Source of the DNA: Diprion similis
Taxonomy: Eukaryota > Arthropoda > Insecta > Hymenoptera > Diprionidae
Direction: 5' to 3'
DNA: 64,000 bases
NCBI RefSeq assembly: GCF_021155765.1
Contig: NC_060112.1
Span: 13,330,001 to 13,394,000 of the forward strand
Below the pieces are notes generated by a model, which had not been told where the DNA came from, did no database searches, and saw only the letters and a program-made list of their open reading frames with translations. A program made the translations under genes and the position numbers. Below are positions 39,501 to 54,000 of this stretch, in pieces. Within the stretch, counting starts at the first letter, position 1. Every line of letters begins with the position of its first letter.

Positions 39501-42500
39501 GATGGATGAGTTTGGAAATCTAGGACAACGGAAATGGCCTGAAGAAATGATGTCATAAATCATACTTGCACGGCCGCCATTTCGGTTGGCATTTGGCGTG
39601 AAAATTCTTCCTTACAATATAATCCGGGAAGAGGAATGGTTCCTTAATGACTCTTTGCGGTCCCCGAGGTGATTCGTAGTCTCGCGACGATCAGGAACGT
39701 CATTTGAAAGTACCGTCGATGTGAGGGCTGAATGTCACCGCAGCAGGTAACACTTGTTGTCTTACGCAACGTTCCCGAAAACTTTACGTTTCAACGGAAT
39801 CGGCCAATCTTCGGGCTGCATTTCGTGCATGCAGGGTGCAACTCTGAACCAACGTCGGCGACGAAGAGGCGGATCTGCCGTTCTGTGACCCCAAGCTATT
39901 AGCGCTACAACCCCTGACGGTGGCCTGGGCGTCCCTGCACGCGTTGGCCGACAGACAACCCCGAGGACAAAAGCAACGTCGGAACATTCAGGGTGTCGTT
40001 GAATTTAATCCATACCACGGCACTCAGCCGCCGCCCCCGTAGCCACGAGGAGCCTTTAATCCTTAACGTTTTCCCTCCGCACGTGTCGTCCCTCAGAGTC
40101 GTTTTGGCCGTGAATATATTTTGACATCTCGCATCTAACCCCCTTGTCCCTACCATGCAACGATGTATACCGATTTAGTCAAACATGGAATGCCTCGTAG
40201 ACTTTACTAGAGTGTAAACATTTGTCAGCTGCACTTTTGCACGAAGGGTGGGTACGAGGCTGTGAATTTTGAAGAATGAAACGAAAAGTACATCTACGAC
40301 AGGTTTAATATTGTTTGAAACGTGTGTACATTGTTTCTAAGGATTCGATAACTGGTTTAACGAAAATAACTCGGCAATTAAACGGTTGAATGAATTCGCG
40401 ATCAACGAGCGTGACTAATTCGATAATCGATTTCTTTTACAATATCTCCCCTCTCCCTATCAACACCGTATTCCAATCAATTCCTCCGGAGGCTTCAGAC
40501 TCATTCGAACAACTGCGATAACAAAATTCCATAGAATGTGCGAAAGGGGTTGAACTCGAATAACATCACGTAACGGAATCATTGACGTAATCCTGCACGT
40601 AGAGCAAATAAAAAGTGAAACACTTTACTGGGTAAATGTGGAAAAAGGTGCGAGTATACGTTATATAATCAAAATACTGAAAATGGTGAAATAGTTTCAC
40701 TGTGAAATATTTAATAATGTAATCCTTTTATCAAATCCTTCTCATCTTCGTTGATTATCTTTTTGTCGGAAAAGAAAGGAGAACTCGTCTAGAATGAACT
40801 AAGAAGCGAAGCGATGCCGAGGAGAAAGAGGACAGAGACAATGGGAAAAAGTGTGAAAAAAAGATGAAGAAAATAGTGTCTTTTTCGCTTCTTTACATCT
40901 CTTAGCTGCACCCTCGGATGCTGTGCAAGGAGTCGAGACGAGAGACGAGCTACGAAAGAATCCTTTTGTCGCCGCGGTTCTTTGATGTGAGCCGTCACGT
41001 TTAATCCGCTCATATGAAAAATGAGTCGGATAGAAAAATGAAGAAGGATGAAGAAAGATAAAGGACCGCAATGAAGAGGGAGGGAAGACAGCTGCGAGAT
41101 GGATTAAAATTGCGCAATTTTTCTACCTCACTCTAACGCGAATCTCTTTTATTATGGTATAATTGAATTGGAAAGTTGTGCGGAATAAAAGATGCAGCTT
41201 TTCTCATAACTTTTCTAAAAACGAGTTAGTCTAACAGTTTTGCCAGATATCTTCAGAAATCGAATACTAAGACACGAAGGCGCGAATAATTATAACAATT
41301 TACGGTATGTAACAAAAAAAAAAAAGTAATAACTCGGCGGACGTAAATGTCCGCCTGTCTTCAAGCTGTACTTGGTGAAAATGAATAGTCCAGATCCGGG
41401 GGATTTATAGAGTACATTCCTGTCCCAAGTTTCGTTAGTTGGGTTACAAAGCAAGCGTTCCAACTGACTGTTACTTGTACTTTGCGCGCATACAGCCTTC
41501 CAATTATTGTAAATAATGGTCATGGATAAATCACACGACTCTTCAGGTTCAAATGAATCGCGCGAGATCAAAAGAGGCGTAATTCGTTATTTTGGCATAT
41601 TTTAAAGCGTGCTAGCTCTCGAGCGTTTCCTTCTTCCATTATCGGCCCCCTGTACAATCCCCATGCTTCTTTTTCCATATCTATATCACGCTCTGTCCTC
41701 GCAAACTCGCCTATCTCTTTTTACATCTAAAATCCTGCAGGCACCGCCGGAGCGCCTCGCCTCGCGCAAATCTTCCTATAATTGGCAGGCGACTCATCCC
41801 GCGGCGTAAGATCGTATCGAAAGAAAATCCTTCGGGGACGCCTGACTGTCCCGCTATCGCTCGCCTTCCTTTCCTCTTTCTCCTACCCCCGCCCCGCCCG
41901 ACCAACGTAATCTTTGCTAATACGCGGCACGTGACTCCGTGACGTAATTGCTCGCCGATACCACGATACGCACGTGATTCATCATTCCAATACTTTTCGC
42001 GTGGTATACACATACAACTTCTATTGGCTTGCCGCGATTTCCCACCGACGCGTGCCAATTTGGTCGTTAACAGCTCAATCGACATTTGTCGGAATCCGTT
42101 ATATTTCAGACTTCCATTCGTCAAGTATTCAATAATCGAGCAATTAGGAACGTCGGTACAGATTGAATAATTACATTTTATATTTTTCGGCAACACGTCG
42201 GTTTTCAATTTTATTTTATCAGCAGGATAGATTTTTCATAACATTTGTCAGTTCTTTGTCACCCGTGAGGTTCGCTAGTACCATTAAAAAATTGGAACAG
42301 ACTTACCAGAAAAACAGCATCATGGGTTATAGTACAGAGTCGACTATAAGGTATAAAATAAATCTCTCGTTGTGGCGTAAGTTTGGCCGATATAACGTAC
42401 CTGTAACAAATGGAGAAGAAAACTACGGTTAGACACTATTGAATTGCGGCATAAAATCGATATGCAAAGTTTTCATCCGAATAATAAGCTTTACGAGCAG

Positions 42501-43149
42501 GTTCAATTGGGTTGTCCTAATCTCGACATTTATCAGGATAACGTTAATGTGATAGAATTCGTTCCAAGTGCGGTGGCGGTTTTAGCTCTGATAAGGTGCG
42601 GAGCGATAAATTGGCGGATCCTTTTCCTCCTCCTCATTCGGGTTCTCGACCTTGGCTAGGTTGATCCGGCTTCAACGCGGTCACGGCATACATGTACATT
42701 ATACCTAATACCCACGGCATGCGAGATAGATAGGCGAAACCACAAGTAGGGTGGAGGATTTGGCAAAATTCCAGTCGTTAGTTCGTTAGTTATTGTCTGG
42801 AAAATGGGTCGAGTATAATTGCGCTGTTCGTGGAGCATTTGGGACTCCAATCTCGAACGAGGATTTCCCTGTGCTTCCTAAGAACCTTAGGGTGGCTCAC
42901 GTTCATAGGAAAACGGGAAATATGCCGAGCGTGTCAGAACGTGGATAAAGAAAAGAGGCGGAAATATTGTGACAATGAGCGCTCCGCAGCATCCCGGCGA
43001 GGCTATATAGCAGAGACCCCGATCTGATAAGGCACCCATAGCACTGTATTTTTCGCAAACAACAATAGCCGACGCAAACGCGCGCATACATGTGCAGGCA
43101 GGCATGTACCTACAGGCTGTTGGCCACCTACTACCTTGTACCTTGTACT

Positions 43150-43181
43150 ACCTACCTACCTACCTACCTACCTACCTACCT
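43150..43181. repeat. CCTA tetranucleotide microsatellite
   Basis: About eight tandem CCTA units in a region already rich in CTACCT and TACCTTGTA variants (43130-43185). Confidence 0.9.
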
Positions 43182-44274
43182 GCATGCTCTATTGAGCCGC
43201 GGTGAAGCGCGAGCATTCGCCTATCTCGCCGATGTATCGGGGTGACGTGCGTTCTCGATCGTCGATTCGACGTCGATATACCTGCCCTACCTACGTACCG
43301 TGTCAGGGCACTGCCCGCGACGCCCACGACATTGAGATTTCACGATCGCGAACCCCGTGTCGTCAAGGCTTGACATTGCGGTCGAAAATTTGCAAGGATC
43401 AAGAAACTTTGTGATCTTGACCCGAGAACGTTTTTTTTTTTTTTTCTCATCAATCGTCAAGCATTCGCCATTTCGAAGTTGGTAACGTTAACGTAACGAA
43501 ACATCATGGAATAAATCGTTGTACAATTTTAGAACGAATTTAGATTTCAAGAAGTTGGCTTTCCAAAATATGAACATGTGTTTTCTTTGTTATGACTTAC
43601 TAGCTGAATTTTAGGCAATCAATCCTAAGGCTGCGAAGCAATGAAGAAGAGAAACTTTTTAGTATACTCGTGGCAGCAGACTGTAGGAAATGGTGATGTG
43701 ACCAAATCTGGTCGTTATGGACTACCTATGTATAAAATAATTTTTATGAATAATTTGAACAATGAACATGAGATAGTGTTATAGTTTGATGCCAATTTGT
43801 ATGTATAGTACATTGAAGACTTGGACCGAATTTTTTTCACAGTATAAATTTTGAAAATGGTATTTCAAACGCTGCAAATTGAGCCTCTACTCCCAGATTC
43901 TACCCTAGTTGTTACATATTTTGAAACCTCGAGCTTATTAGCTGCGAATCGATACGCGTCCTAATTGCGCGCCACGTATTAATCTTGCACTGCAGTTGGT
44001 GCTTAATTTCGCGAGCTTAGTACATGGGGCTGTCACACGGATGGTAGCAAAAAGCGAGTAGAAGAAGGTAAAAAAAGTAGAAATTTATTTGGTACAGTAG
44101 TTCGACGTTCATTAATTACTAGCAGGTGGACACGACTGTTGTAGAGCTAGGTTCAGGGCACACGGATAGGGCGTCACGAGACTCAAGGAAACGGTCTGCG
44201 GACTCTGGAGAATTTCGATCCCAGTGTGCAGAAGCGATGAAACTCGGCGACGACTGTCCGCGGATGAGAGAAGC

Positions 44275-44280
<6 letters not shown>

Positions 44281-44306
<26 letters not shown>
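44281..44306. repeat. GA dinucleotide microsatellite
   Basis: Thirteen GA units, uninterrupted. Confidence 0.9.
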
Positions 44307-47300
44307 CACTCATTAGGAAGGGGACCGGGAACAAGCTGTCGTCCGGGTCTCATTTGTCACGGAGACTTTCTAGGCTTCAATAATTTGTCAGACCTCAGCC
44401 ACCGGTCGGACCCCCCAAATTGCTACAGATAACCAAAAGACCCGAATCAAACTCCCATGGTTAACTTAGTCTTCTCTTTCTCTTGGCATCCGACGTGCAA
44501 CTTTCCAGCCGTCGCTCGCCTATCGGCGATAACTCTGCTGTCCTCCTCCCGTCGCCGTACCAAAATCGCAAAGTAACGCTGGCGATCCGAAGAGGGTCCG
44601 ATTTCTGCCCAGGATCGCTGCGTCAGCGCGTCAGGCTTTCTTCATCCGACGTATCCTACGTACGAGGAGGATGTGAGAGACTTAAGGTTGGTCCGACGGA
44701 GGTCGTAAGCTGTAAATTCACGTGTCTCCACGCTTGAGTCCCTGAGTAGGTGTGTGTGTGTTACATACTTTATGCGTATACCTGGACAGTATCGTTCAAA
44801 CTACTGGCTCCACTTGATGGATGTGAACTCGTAAAACTGGCCTCGATAAAACGGCGAGGGTCTTTCGATCAGTGCCACGTTTTGAGATCTTCATTAGCAG
44901 ACAAGGACCTCAAGCTGGGAGTAATTACTCCGTTGATTTCGACCAGTTCTGCTGCTTTGTTCATCGCTGTGGCTCACGATCGGCGAACCTTCCTGTATCA
45001 TAATAATAGCTTTGCGGGAGGTATAAGAAGACGCTCGGGATTGTATTCAGGCATACTTTTCAAGGTATTGAGAAATAATAGTGTCTTTCATCTTCAACCT
45101 ACTTAATCGGTAATTCCTCACGTCAGATTCATTCTAAAATATGATATTACAGATTCGGAGTAATTTGCCAGAAAACAACAAAACTCTGAGTGATTTAAAG
45201 ATATTCATGGATACATTATAACCATACTTGATCAATTTTGCACGTTTGCTGAAACGGTCTAACGGCGTTTAAACTAGCCGCGATATTTTTAGCGGTATTT
45301 TACGTTTCATATTTATGGTGACCTGAGGGGACCTTTAAATTGCACGCGCCATAGCACGGGGATAAAATTATTACGGCCGCCCGAGGGCGGCTTTCGTTAA
45401 AGAGATTAATGACTCGTCGTTGATAAACGGTGGTCATGAAGTTAGATGGGAGTTTAATTAATAATTAATCGCGATAAATATTTATCGGCAAGCATATCAA
45501 TAAAAAAAAAAAAAAGAAGGCAGAAAGAGGAAGTGTGATTGAAGAAAAAGAATTCCTTATATCCGTCGCACTAATCCTCCTACCACCCTTTGCCGATTAT
45601 CGCTTTCAGGTAGCGTCGACGAAGAAGGGGACCGACGTAATCTTAACGAAATCCAATATCCCCCCTCCTAAGTTCTCCCAGTGGGTGTTTCTCCGGCGCT
45701 GATTGAATCCCACAATCAAACGATCCTGATTAATGCCGATGCGCTACTCGTATAATGTCCTTTCGAAACCGTCTACGACGAGCCTGCACCGATCTTCCGC
45801 AGCCATCAGACGCACTGCGGCGATGCAACGGTCCGAGAGACTGAGACGAATTTACGATGACACAGTCGCATTGCACTCGCGTTTCTGTCGGCTGCGCTGC
45901 CACTGACGACGACTTTATTGACTCGTCAACGATCAGGATCGACCTGACTCCACGGGCTTTCATAGACCGTTAATAGCTCACGACTAAATTGATAACACGA
46001 TTGCAAACATAGCGCATTTATAGACCAGCTCCGTACATATAGTCGGTCATCTATTTTCCGACTCCCTCTTTTATTGATCAGGGGTTTACATACCGCTATA
46101 TAATTAGCCATACGTTTCTCCACTGAATGATTAACGCGTACGCGAATAGCATAAAGCAGGACAATTTGCCTCAGAATTGCACATATTTATAAAACTCTAT
46201 ACACGTCAGTGACAATTGTTCGTTTTTCTTCCCGAAAACGTATGCGACAAGTATTCGTAACGCGATGGAAAATCAGTCAAAAGAATTGGTTGGAAATATT
46301 TTGGCACGTAGAACAGCTGTTTTTAGAAAATCGTGCGCACCATATGTTGGCGGTAATAGAATTATACAAAATATATGCATCGAGATGGAGAAAGAACGAA
46401 GAGCTCTGTGCGCGTGAAATATTTTAAGTGTCCAGCATTCTGCACCCTGCACTTGAGGGACGTGAAGCGAGATGTGATACGCCGGTGTATATCTGGATAA
46501 TTCGTGGAAAGGATATGGCGTCGTCGTCGGGGTGTTGAAGCAAAAAAAAACAAAAACAAAAGCAAAAAAAAAAAACAACGTAAGACTTTTACGACTCGCT
46601 TAGGACCGCCTGCCAAGAGAGCTAAGTGGATTATAAGAACGCATTTGCATACGATGATTGGCGATGAGTGATTACCAAAGTTCGTTCCTCTTTTTCTCCT
46701 ACCTCCCCCCCATCCCCTCGTCTTTTTTTGTACTCAGCCGCCGCATCGTTGGACGCCGTTTCTCAGAAATAGTTCATGATCTCGCACGACGGATGAGCTG
46801 CCCCCCTGCGATCTATTTCGCAGCTTGCGTGCCACGTGGTGCTTCGATACAGCCGCCTTAACTTTGGGGGAAAGTTTGGCTCAGTTGGGATCCTGACGAG
46901 AAAGAACGAGCAAAACGCGTCGTTTTTGCTGTCACACTTTCTCCCTGCATCGGATCGCGGTTTAGACAACATTTTGAAAAATCATATCACACGTGAATAA
47001 GAGTATCAATATGCGAAACACTTGAAAAATATGACAGAAATGTGGAGACTTGAATGGGCGATGAATATCCTGGAGGTCCAGCCTCGTCGAGTCGTGTCCT
47101 TGTTTTGCCAGGAGCCACCTTTATTCCGGTACATTACCCACGATCCCCCCAACGTGTCTCTGGTCTCCAGCCACGCACTTATAAGGAGAGGATCGACTGG
47201 AAACCGGGGTTTCGCCTCGACCATCGAATGATCCTGAGACACGGAATCCGCGAATTGTAGCGTTATATATGTATGTATTGAATTGCTGAATCCGCTAGGT

Positions 47301-50300
47301 AACTGTTATCAAAATTATAGTTGTGCCAACGCACCCGCCCGTTATGTGTGCCGAGCGAGAAACGCATGCGAGAAAAAGCGCGCAACATCGCCTCGCCTTC
47401 CGGGTCTTAAGTGGGTTTATTATCGGTAACATTCGGGTCCTTTTTACACCCGCGTCACGAACGTGGCTCGTGTAAACAAAGCTTCGTAATCTTTATGGTT
47501 TCTGAAACGATTTCAATCCGTATTATTACACCCGGTGAACGCTCTCTATTATATATATCCTTTCGAATTAATTAAATCATTCATTCGGTACGGGGCAACG
47601 ACCGAACGAATCTTTCCAATTTTTGATTCATCATCACAGCGAGAAATGTTTTTAATCTCACTTGGAAACACCAGGGTAGAATCCAACAAGTTGATTGTTC
47701 AGTTCCTCCGTTTTGAAATGGTCACTTTGAGAATCTAAGACGGGGACTGCTGACTTTTGAAGGTGTTAGCCACAGGTTAAATCCTTTGTCGATATAGATG
47801 ATTGAAAGGTGGTTACAGATTTACTAGCTCCAAAGTGTGCCGGAGGCCGCTCGTCAATCGTGCGGCTAAGTTTACGTAACATAAAGGCTCCGTTCAGACC
47901 CGCGTCATCTTTTCTCGCGAAATTCGATCTGACGTGCAGGCGATCGGTCGGCGGTAATAAACCTCGTCTGAAAAGTAAAGAGGTCGGATTTTCACCCGCC
48001 GACAAGAGAGTTGAAATAAATGGAACGGCACGAAGACGATATTCTTTCGAAATGTATAAGACAGTTTGCGGACCGAGATGAGGAACTGCAGGGAGTAACG
48101 CAAGCGGTGATTGTAATTGAAATTTATTCGATGATCTATAGTGGCGGTTCGGGATGGGGAGTCTGGCTGGCCATATATGTAACGTGAAGTTGAAATTCAA
48201 GGCGAGTGAGGTGAGTTCGCACGATCGATGTTATAACGTGAATTTTTTTTCTCGATTAAACCCCGCACTGCCTGCAAACACTCGGACGTTTCAAGAACGA
48301 CGACCGGTTTTAGTTTCTTTCGTCTCGCGATCTGCGAATACCAACAAAGTAATTCTGTGGATCGAAATTATTATCGGGAGCAGATATAAACCAGTGTTAC
48401 ACCCCACGCGTATACCCGAGTGTGCTGATCGTACAAAACAAGCCCTGTCAACGTTTCGTTGAACAAAACGAGCGAGTTGCGACGTGAGTGTAAAAAAATG
48501 AAGGAACGAAAAACCCTCAAGGCACAAGTACAAGTAAAAAGTACAAGGTGTACAATCGACAGAAAATAAGGATGAGACAACCGCTCGTCGATGTTCGCGT
48601 GTGTAGTATATCGTACAGAAATATCGGAGGACGCTGCAGGACCTTAACTCATAAAGGCGCTGCCGGACTCGGCAACTGCATCCATCAATGTTCAATATCC
48701 TACTTTGCATGCCGTCAGGATGCTGTTGGATTTGTAGCCTCGGTGTAGGTCGGGGAATAAAAAATATTTTACAGTATATAAATTTATGGATGTACACGCG
48801 AGCCGCTTCAATGCTCCCTACACGCACTTTACATGCGCCTCGAACGTGAGAGCGGGATCGGTGGGTACTCGATGTTGTTTAAACCCTGTCAACTACTGGA
48901 CACGAACGTTTGACGGGCGCGCGATTGATTCGAATGGCGGGAAATCGATTGAAGGACGCGTGGAAACTCACTTGGATGTGCATCCATCGAATGCATGTAC
49001 CTATGTTTGTTATATCCTGACACGAGTCCTCGAGAGTCAGGGCTGGACAGAATACTGAATTATTTACTACCGTTGGATGGGGGTGTAAACTCCATGAGAT
49101 GATTTTGGGACTGGAAAGAGAATTAGACAGAATCGAATCGCCTGAAATTTAATTTTTTGTGTTCGTATGAACGATAAAATTTGACTACTTTTCTTGCTTG
49201 AAAATTCAAGCTTGTAGACGTATGAATGTCAAAAACTCGGAAGTCACTCGATCAACTTTTTGCCTCCTAATGACCCTTTTCATCCGCCGCACCTCAATCA
49301 TGTAAGACGAGTATCTCGCAGCATTTCCGCAATCGTTTTCCGTGCCTGCAGATGCATTATTAGACTAGGAATTCCACGATTTAGAATTCCAGTAACTACA
49401 TACCGATTATCCGGTACGATTCTTACGTTCCAAGATAGGTAATTTCCATTCCTTCTCCACCACCTCGGCGATATTATTTCCGGCTTAGCAGCTGAGGAAC
49501 GATACCGCGAGTAATTAGCAGTTGCGTGAGGTATTTCAATCCGTAAAATTACTAAAAGAATTTTCAAAATCCAATCTAAAATTACCTGCGAAGTACCGCA
49601 ACGCTTAACGAGCTAGTTTGGACGAGCTAGTTCGTTAACCGTGTAAATTAATCGGCACTAAAGGAGCGATTCTGAACCCTGAAATTTATAAGATTATATA
49701 CGTGGCCATTTATGATTTAGTGGCTCAATTTCGGCGGAGCTGTCAAGACTCAGCTGAAACGATTTTTTAAATTAACGATGTGTTAGATTATTACATCGTT
49801 ACACACGGTTATTCCTCGGCGGAGATGAACGTACGTATATCAATATTGCGTAACCTCTAGTGCACAGAATTTCTTCCGGCAAGTGCAATCGGAGACCGTG
49901 AGAGTCTCCGCGGGCACTCTTGAAGAATCCGCACTTGACTCGAATTCAGCCGCCCTTCTCCCCCGCGAGAAACCAGAACCACTTACGGACAAAAAAGCGA
50001 GGAAACAGCTCCGGAGATCTCTGGTCCTGGTTTCGAGGAAAGAGATAAATTCGGGGCGGAGAAGAAGCGCGGATCTGCGCATCAAAACGATACGTGACAG
50101 AGCGAACGGCCTGTCGAGTGTCACTCGGCAAGTCTTCACGAATAACTCTCTAATTATAAAATATTCCGTCGTGGTTTAAATTCTTCTTCTATTCGATTAT
50201 GTATCGCTCGTTACTTCCATCGTAACTTAGGTATATAAAGGCCCCTTTGTCGGCACTCGACAATTATGCAATGTTACTGACGAGGTAATTAATGGTGAAC

Positions 50301-51006
50301 GAATTAGAGCGTTTCAAATGATATCAAATTGTTCTCCACGGGCTTCCAGCAATTGATTTACACTTATAATGGCTTCGGCAATATATCGCATTGATATTAT
50401 TCGATTGATTTACGCTGAGTGGCTTATCGTGTGTATAACATTGTGTACAAGATATATGTTGCGTAGGTAGGATGCAGTGCCGTTTCTACGTAAAATAGGA
50501 AACACTTTGATTTTTACAACCGCGGTATAGATATACGTATGTACATATTTAACGCTATAGAGATGACTGGAGGGAGACGATGAATTTTTGTCCAATTTTT
50601 ATATCGGCATAAATCCATTCCTAAATATACCGACCTGCACCTGTCTGTGAGATCAACTGTTGGATGGTATATTTAAAATTGTATTGATACAAGTTAGACA
50701 AGGTAAAAAGTTAGTTTAAAAAGTGGTTCCTCCGAAGAAGAATAACATATAGTCGTCACATTTACACCGGGGTATAAATACATCGAAACGACTCTATCGA
50801 TAGTTTTCATTTCCTTTTCTTCAAGTTTTTTACTTCACACGCGCGTGAGCACGAAGAATGAGCTTGGTGGCGAGGTATCTTCTTTTAACGTTTTTTTTTT
50901 TTGTTTTTTTTTTTACCGAAAATCTTTGAAATCCTCGACGTAGAATTTTAGGGTAAAAATGTTTACACTGACCCTAAATTAGCCCGGAGACATTCCCGAG
51001 CTAAGA

Positions 51007-51076
51007 GTGGTGGTGGTGGTGGTGGTGGGTAGTAGTCTAGAAGAAGAAGAAGAAGAAGAAGAAGAAGAAGAAGAAG
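51007..51076. repeat. Adjacent GGT and GAA triplet microsatellites
   Basis: About seven GGT units (51007-51028) are followed, after 11 bases, by about twelve GAA units (51040-51076). The GAA tract is a pure purine run. Confidence 0.9.
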
Positions 51077-54000
51077 CTAAGCCTAAACGAAAAATCACGC
51101 GCCGATCTTCGGTGTATTTTTTGTGACGGTCTCATGCACTGCGCTACAGATGCTCGGGTTTACGTTTCGGCATCCTGGCCTCAGAAATAGAACCTGTCCT
51201 TTTCTTATTCTCTTCGGGGGCTATCCCTCTCCGTCCAACTGACGCCTCCCACCTCCTGGAGAGACTAAACAGGATGAGGTTAATACGATGGGCGCGAACC
51301 TTTGATCCCTCAATTCGTGGAGAAGCGAGTGACACTGCACGCGGTGAGTCGTTCACTCCGTAATACCGTGCGGCCCATGGCTCGTATAACGATTCAATTT
51401 CCCAACGGCTATTCGTCGCATATAATAATCCCCGCACCATACGAGACACCCTTATACCGCTGGGTTATTTGCTTCGGTTGTACGAAGAAACGGAACAACA
51501 CGTGGATCGTCGGCTTATTTATCGTTTCTTTGCTTCCCGGTCGGCGTGCGTCGCCTGTATCGCCGATTCTTACCTATATAGCTAAGGGCTCTATATACCT
51601 ACCGATTTGCAAGTCAATGGGGGAAACGCGTCGCGCGTTATACCTCCTCGATACCTCCTTCGCCCTTCCTCCGGATTTTCCATATCCGGAATATACACAT
51701 TTCTTCGCGCCGAGTCACGCGCGATTAATATAATCTCGTATAGGTACGATACCGTTCATCCTTAACCCGCGAATTTATTTATCCATTTTTTTTATTATGC
51801 CTTATGTACACGATCACCGTGTATAGTATTCGATCTTCTATACTATCACTTCACCCACCTCTTTGGTCTGGCACTTGCAGCCAGACGATGCGAATCGCGT
51901 AGCGTCTGCGCAGTTTGTCTCATTTGCGTCAATCCTGCACTGCGTCCTGCGGTCTGCCAGTCGACCGGACGAGAGATCCTCCAGCTCTAATTGGTCGAAT
52001 AAACAATTCACGAGACTCAACAAGAACAGACAAAGTCACGTACTCTTGGTAGTTTATACAGATCCCGAGACCGTGAGACTGTGTGATTGTTCAAGTGTTG
52101 CAATTTCGGCGAATGCGTTATTATGTGGGAAAGTATTGAAAGTGCAACGTGAGATTCGACGAAAGTTTCCCAATTTCGGAATTAATATTTCTACGTATTT
52201 TCTCTACAACTATTTATCAGAAATTAACTCTGCAATTTTTATTACATGGTAATTCCTACTTCGTTCTTCAATACTTATTTTATTGCCAATAAGTAGCTTA
52301 AACGAGTATAAGAAATTCAGAACCCCGTTCGTGCATCAGTGATTCAATTTGGCCCTGTCAAAAGTTCAGCAAAAACTATAAGAATGCAACGCGACACGTT
52401 TACGTCAAACCAACAGGTATAATTTTCTCATTTGTCAAACTTGACTCATACCAAAGCCAAAATAATCGAGGATAATAGGAATGAGGATAATGTGTGACGA
52501 TCAGGTGCATGCTTGCCAGGCCGAATTAAGTCTTATTGTTAGTGGTAAAAGCGTGTGAGAGCAATAAGAAAGAGAGCAGATAAGAAGAAGAAAAAGAAGA
52601 AGAGAACGAGCGAGAAGAAGGTCCCATTTTACGAGTTTACCATTTTTTCCTCCCTGCGAAGCCTGCATTTTCGTTTGCTTTCTTTGCCGCGGCGCAGCAT
52701 GCTGCACGCACTCGCAGCGAGCTTTCCGCCTTTTTCTGCGCCCCGAAAGCTCCCTCATTGTCCGCGGGTCGTTTTCTCCGCCGCGTCCAAGTGTCGGACC
52801 GTGTGTCTTCGAGCGAGCGGTTTTTATCAATTTCGGGGGCGCGGCGTGGGGTTTGAAGAACCGGGAACGGGGTCGGCGCTCAACGCTTACACGAGGAGCT
52901 GAATCGCGGCTGAGTTATGGCTTCTCCGTTCTCTCTTCTCTTCTTCCATCTATCGGACTCCAGGGGAAGATGCGATCGGCCCAGAAGAAGCCCGCGATAA
53001 AGAACAAGGTGTTTCCTTAGCGGTTCACTCGTATTATCATATGCAGCCGATGTCTGTCGAGAGCACCGAAGGATGTACCTTGTATCTTAACAACATATTC
53101 CGAGATTAACGTTTTTATTTTTCACCACCGCATGCAGATATCGGCGTATATGCCAGTCGGCTTGTATATATATCCCTGCCACGCTATCTCGATCGTGTAT
53201 TCCATGTGTACATACGTAGATATACATATACATATCTATATATATATCTATATATACACGGTAATTTATAATTGGCCATCAAAGATAATAATTTCATCCT
53301 GTCAATTGCGGCGAATATACATACGTGGAGAACGCCGGGTTGCTGATATCTTTCGGACCGCTCGGATATGCACATAATACTCAATCGACCGGCAGATATA
53401 ATACCGGTATGGAAAAGTGATAATGACGGGCATATACGTAGGTATAGCAGGCGTGCATGGCTCGCCCTAACTCACCGGCGGATAAAGAAAACACAATATT
53501 TCGCCGACATAAATTCAGACCCCTCGAATACCGCGTTATACCGCATCCAGCTCGTAACTATAACCCCGGCCAATGCTCGATTGGCGATCGTAAAATTTGT
53601 CCGAAAAGAACTTCGCCGGGGATTAGCGACGAGCGATCCGAGTATTTGAGAGAGCGAGAGATATTATTATATATGTATATATATTTGTGTAGAGGGGAGG
53701 AGAGGCAGCTCGAGTGAATATGCTACGTTGAAATTGTTTAATAAAGTGCATGACGTTTTTCGGACCACAAACGCAGACACCCACCATGACGCAGCTGCGC
53801 CGTCTGCGGGATGAAAAGGTGCCCAAGAAAGTTACGAGGTCTCGGAACGTGGAAAGGTGGATTATACACGGACTTGGACTGTATACGAGCAACACGTGGC
53901 CGGAATAAAAATCAACACGATTCGCGGACTGTTCCCTACCAGGCGCCAGTGCGTGCACCTCGCAAACGATTTCGTACCAAATCTGCAAGAACGAATTTTG

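Larger units (their letters stand above)
32001..43000 (-). other. Noncoding DNA, probable long 5' intron of robo (part 2)
   Basis: No recognisable exon. Simple repeats are a TA palindrome at 32847-32878, GCGA repeats at 33403-33421, a GA-rich tract at 35129-35161, a TGC triplet repeat at 36484-36502 and a T run near 38742. Open frames of 144-165 codons (33442-33888, 36177-36656, 37425-37919, 41711-42208) match no protein I know. Confidence 0.58.
43001..54000 (-). other. Noncoding DNA, probable long 5' intron of robo (part 3)
   Basis: No recognisable exon. Microsatellites are CCTA tetramers (43150-43181), a T run (43430-43446), GA dinucleotides (44281-44306), GGT triplets (51007-51028), GAA triplets (51040-51076) and TA-rich DNA (53220-53260). 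The minus-strand frame of 178 codons at 48291-48827 shows no known domain. Confidence 0.58.

Noticed and set aside
48291..48827. 178-codon minus-strand frame
   Set aside because: No recognised domain and no matching splice context.
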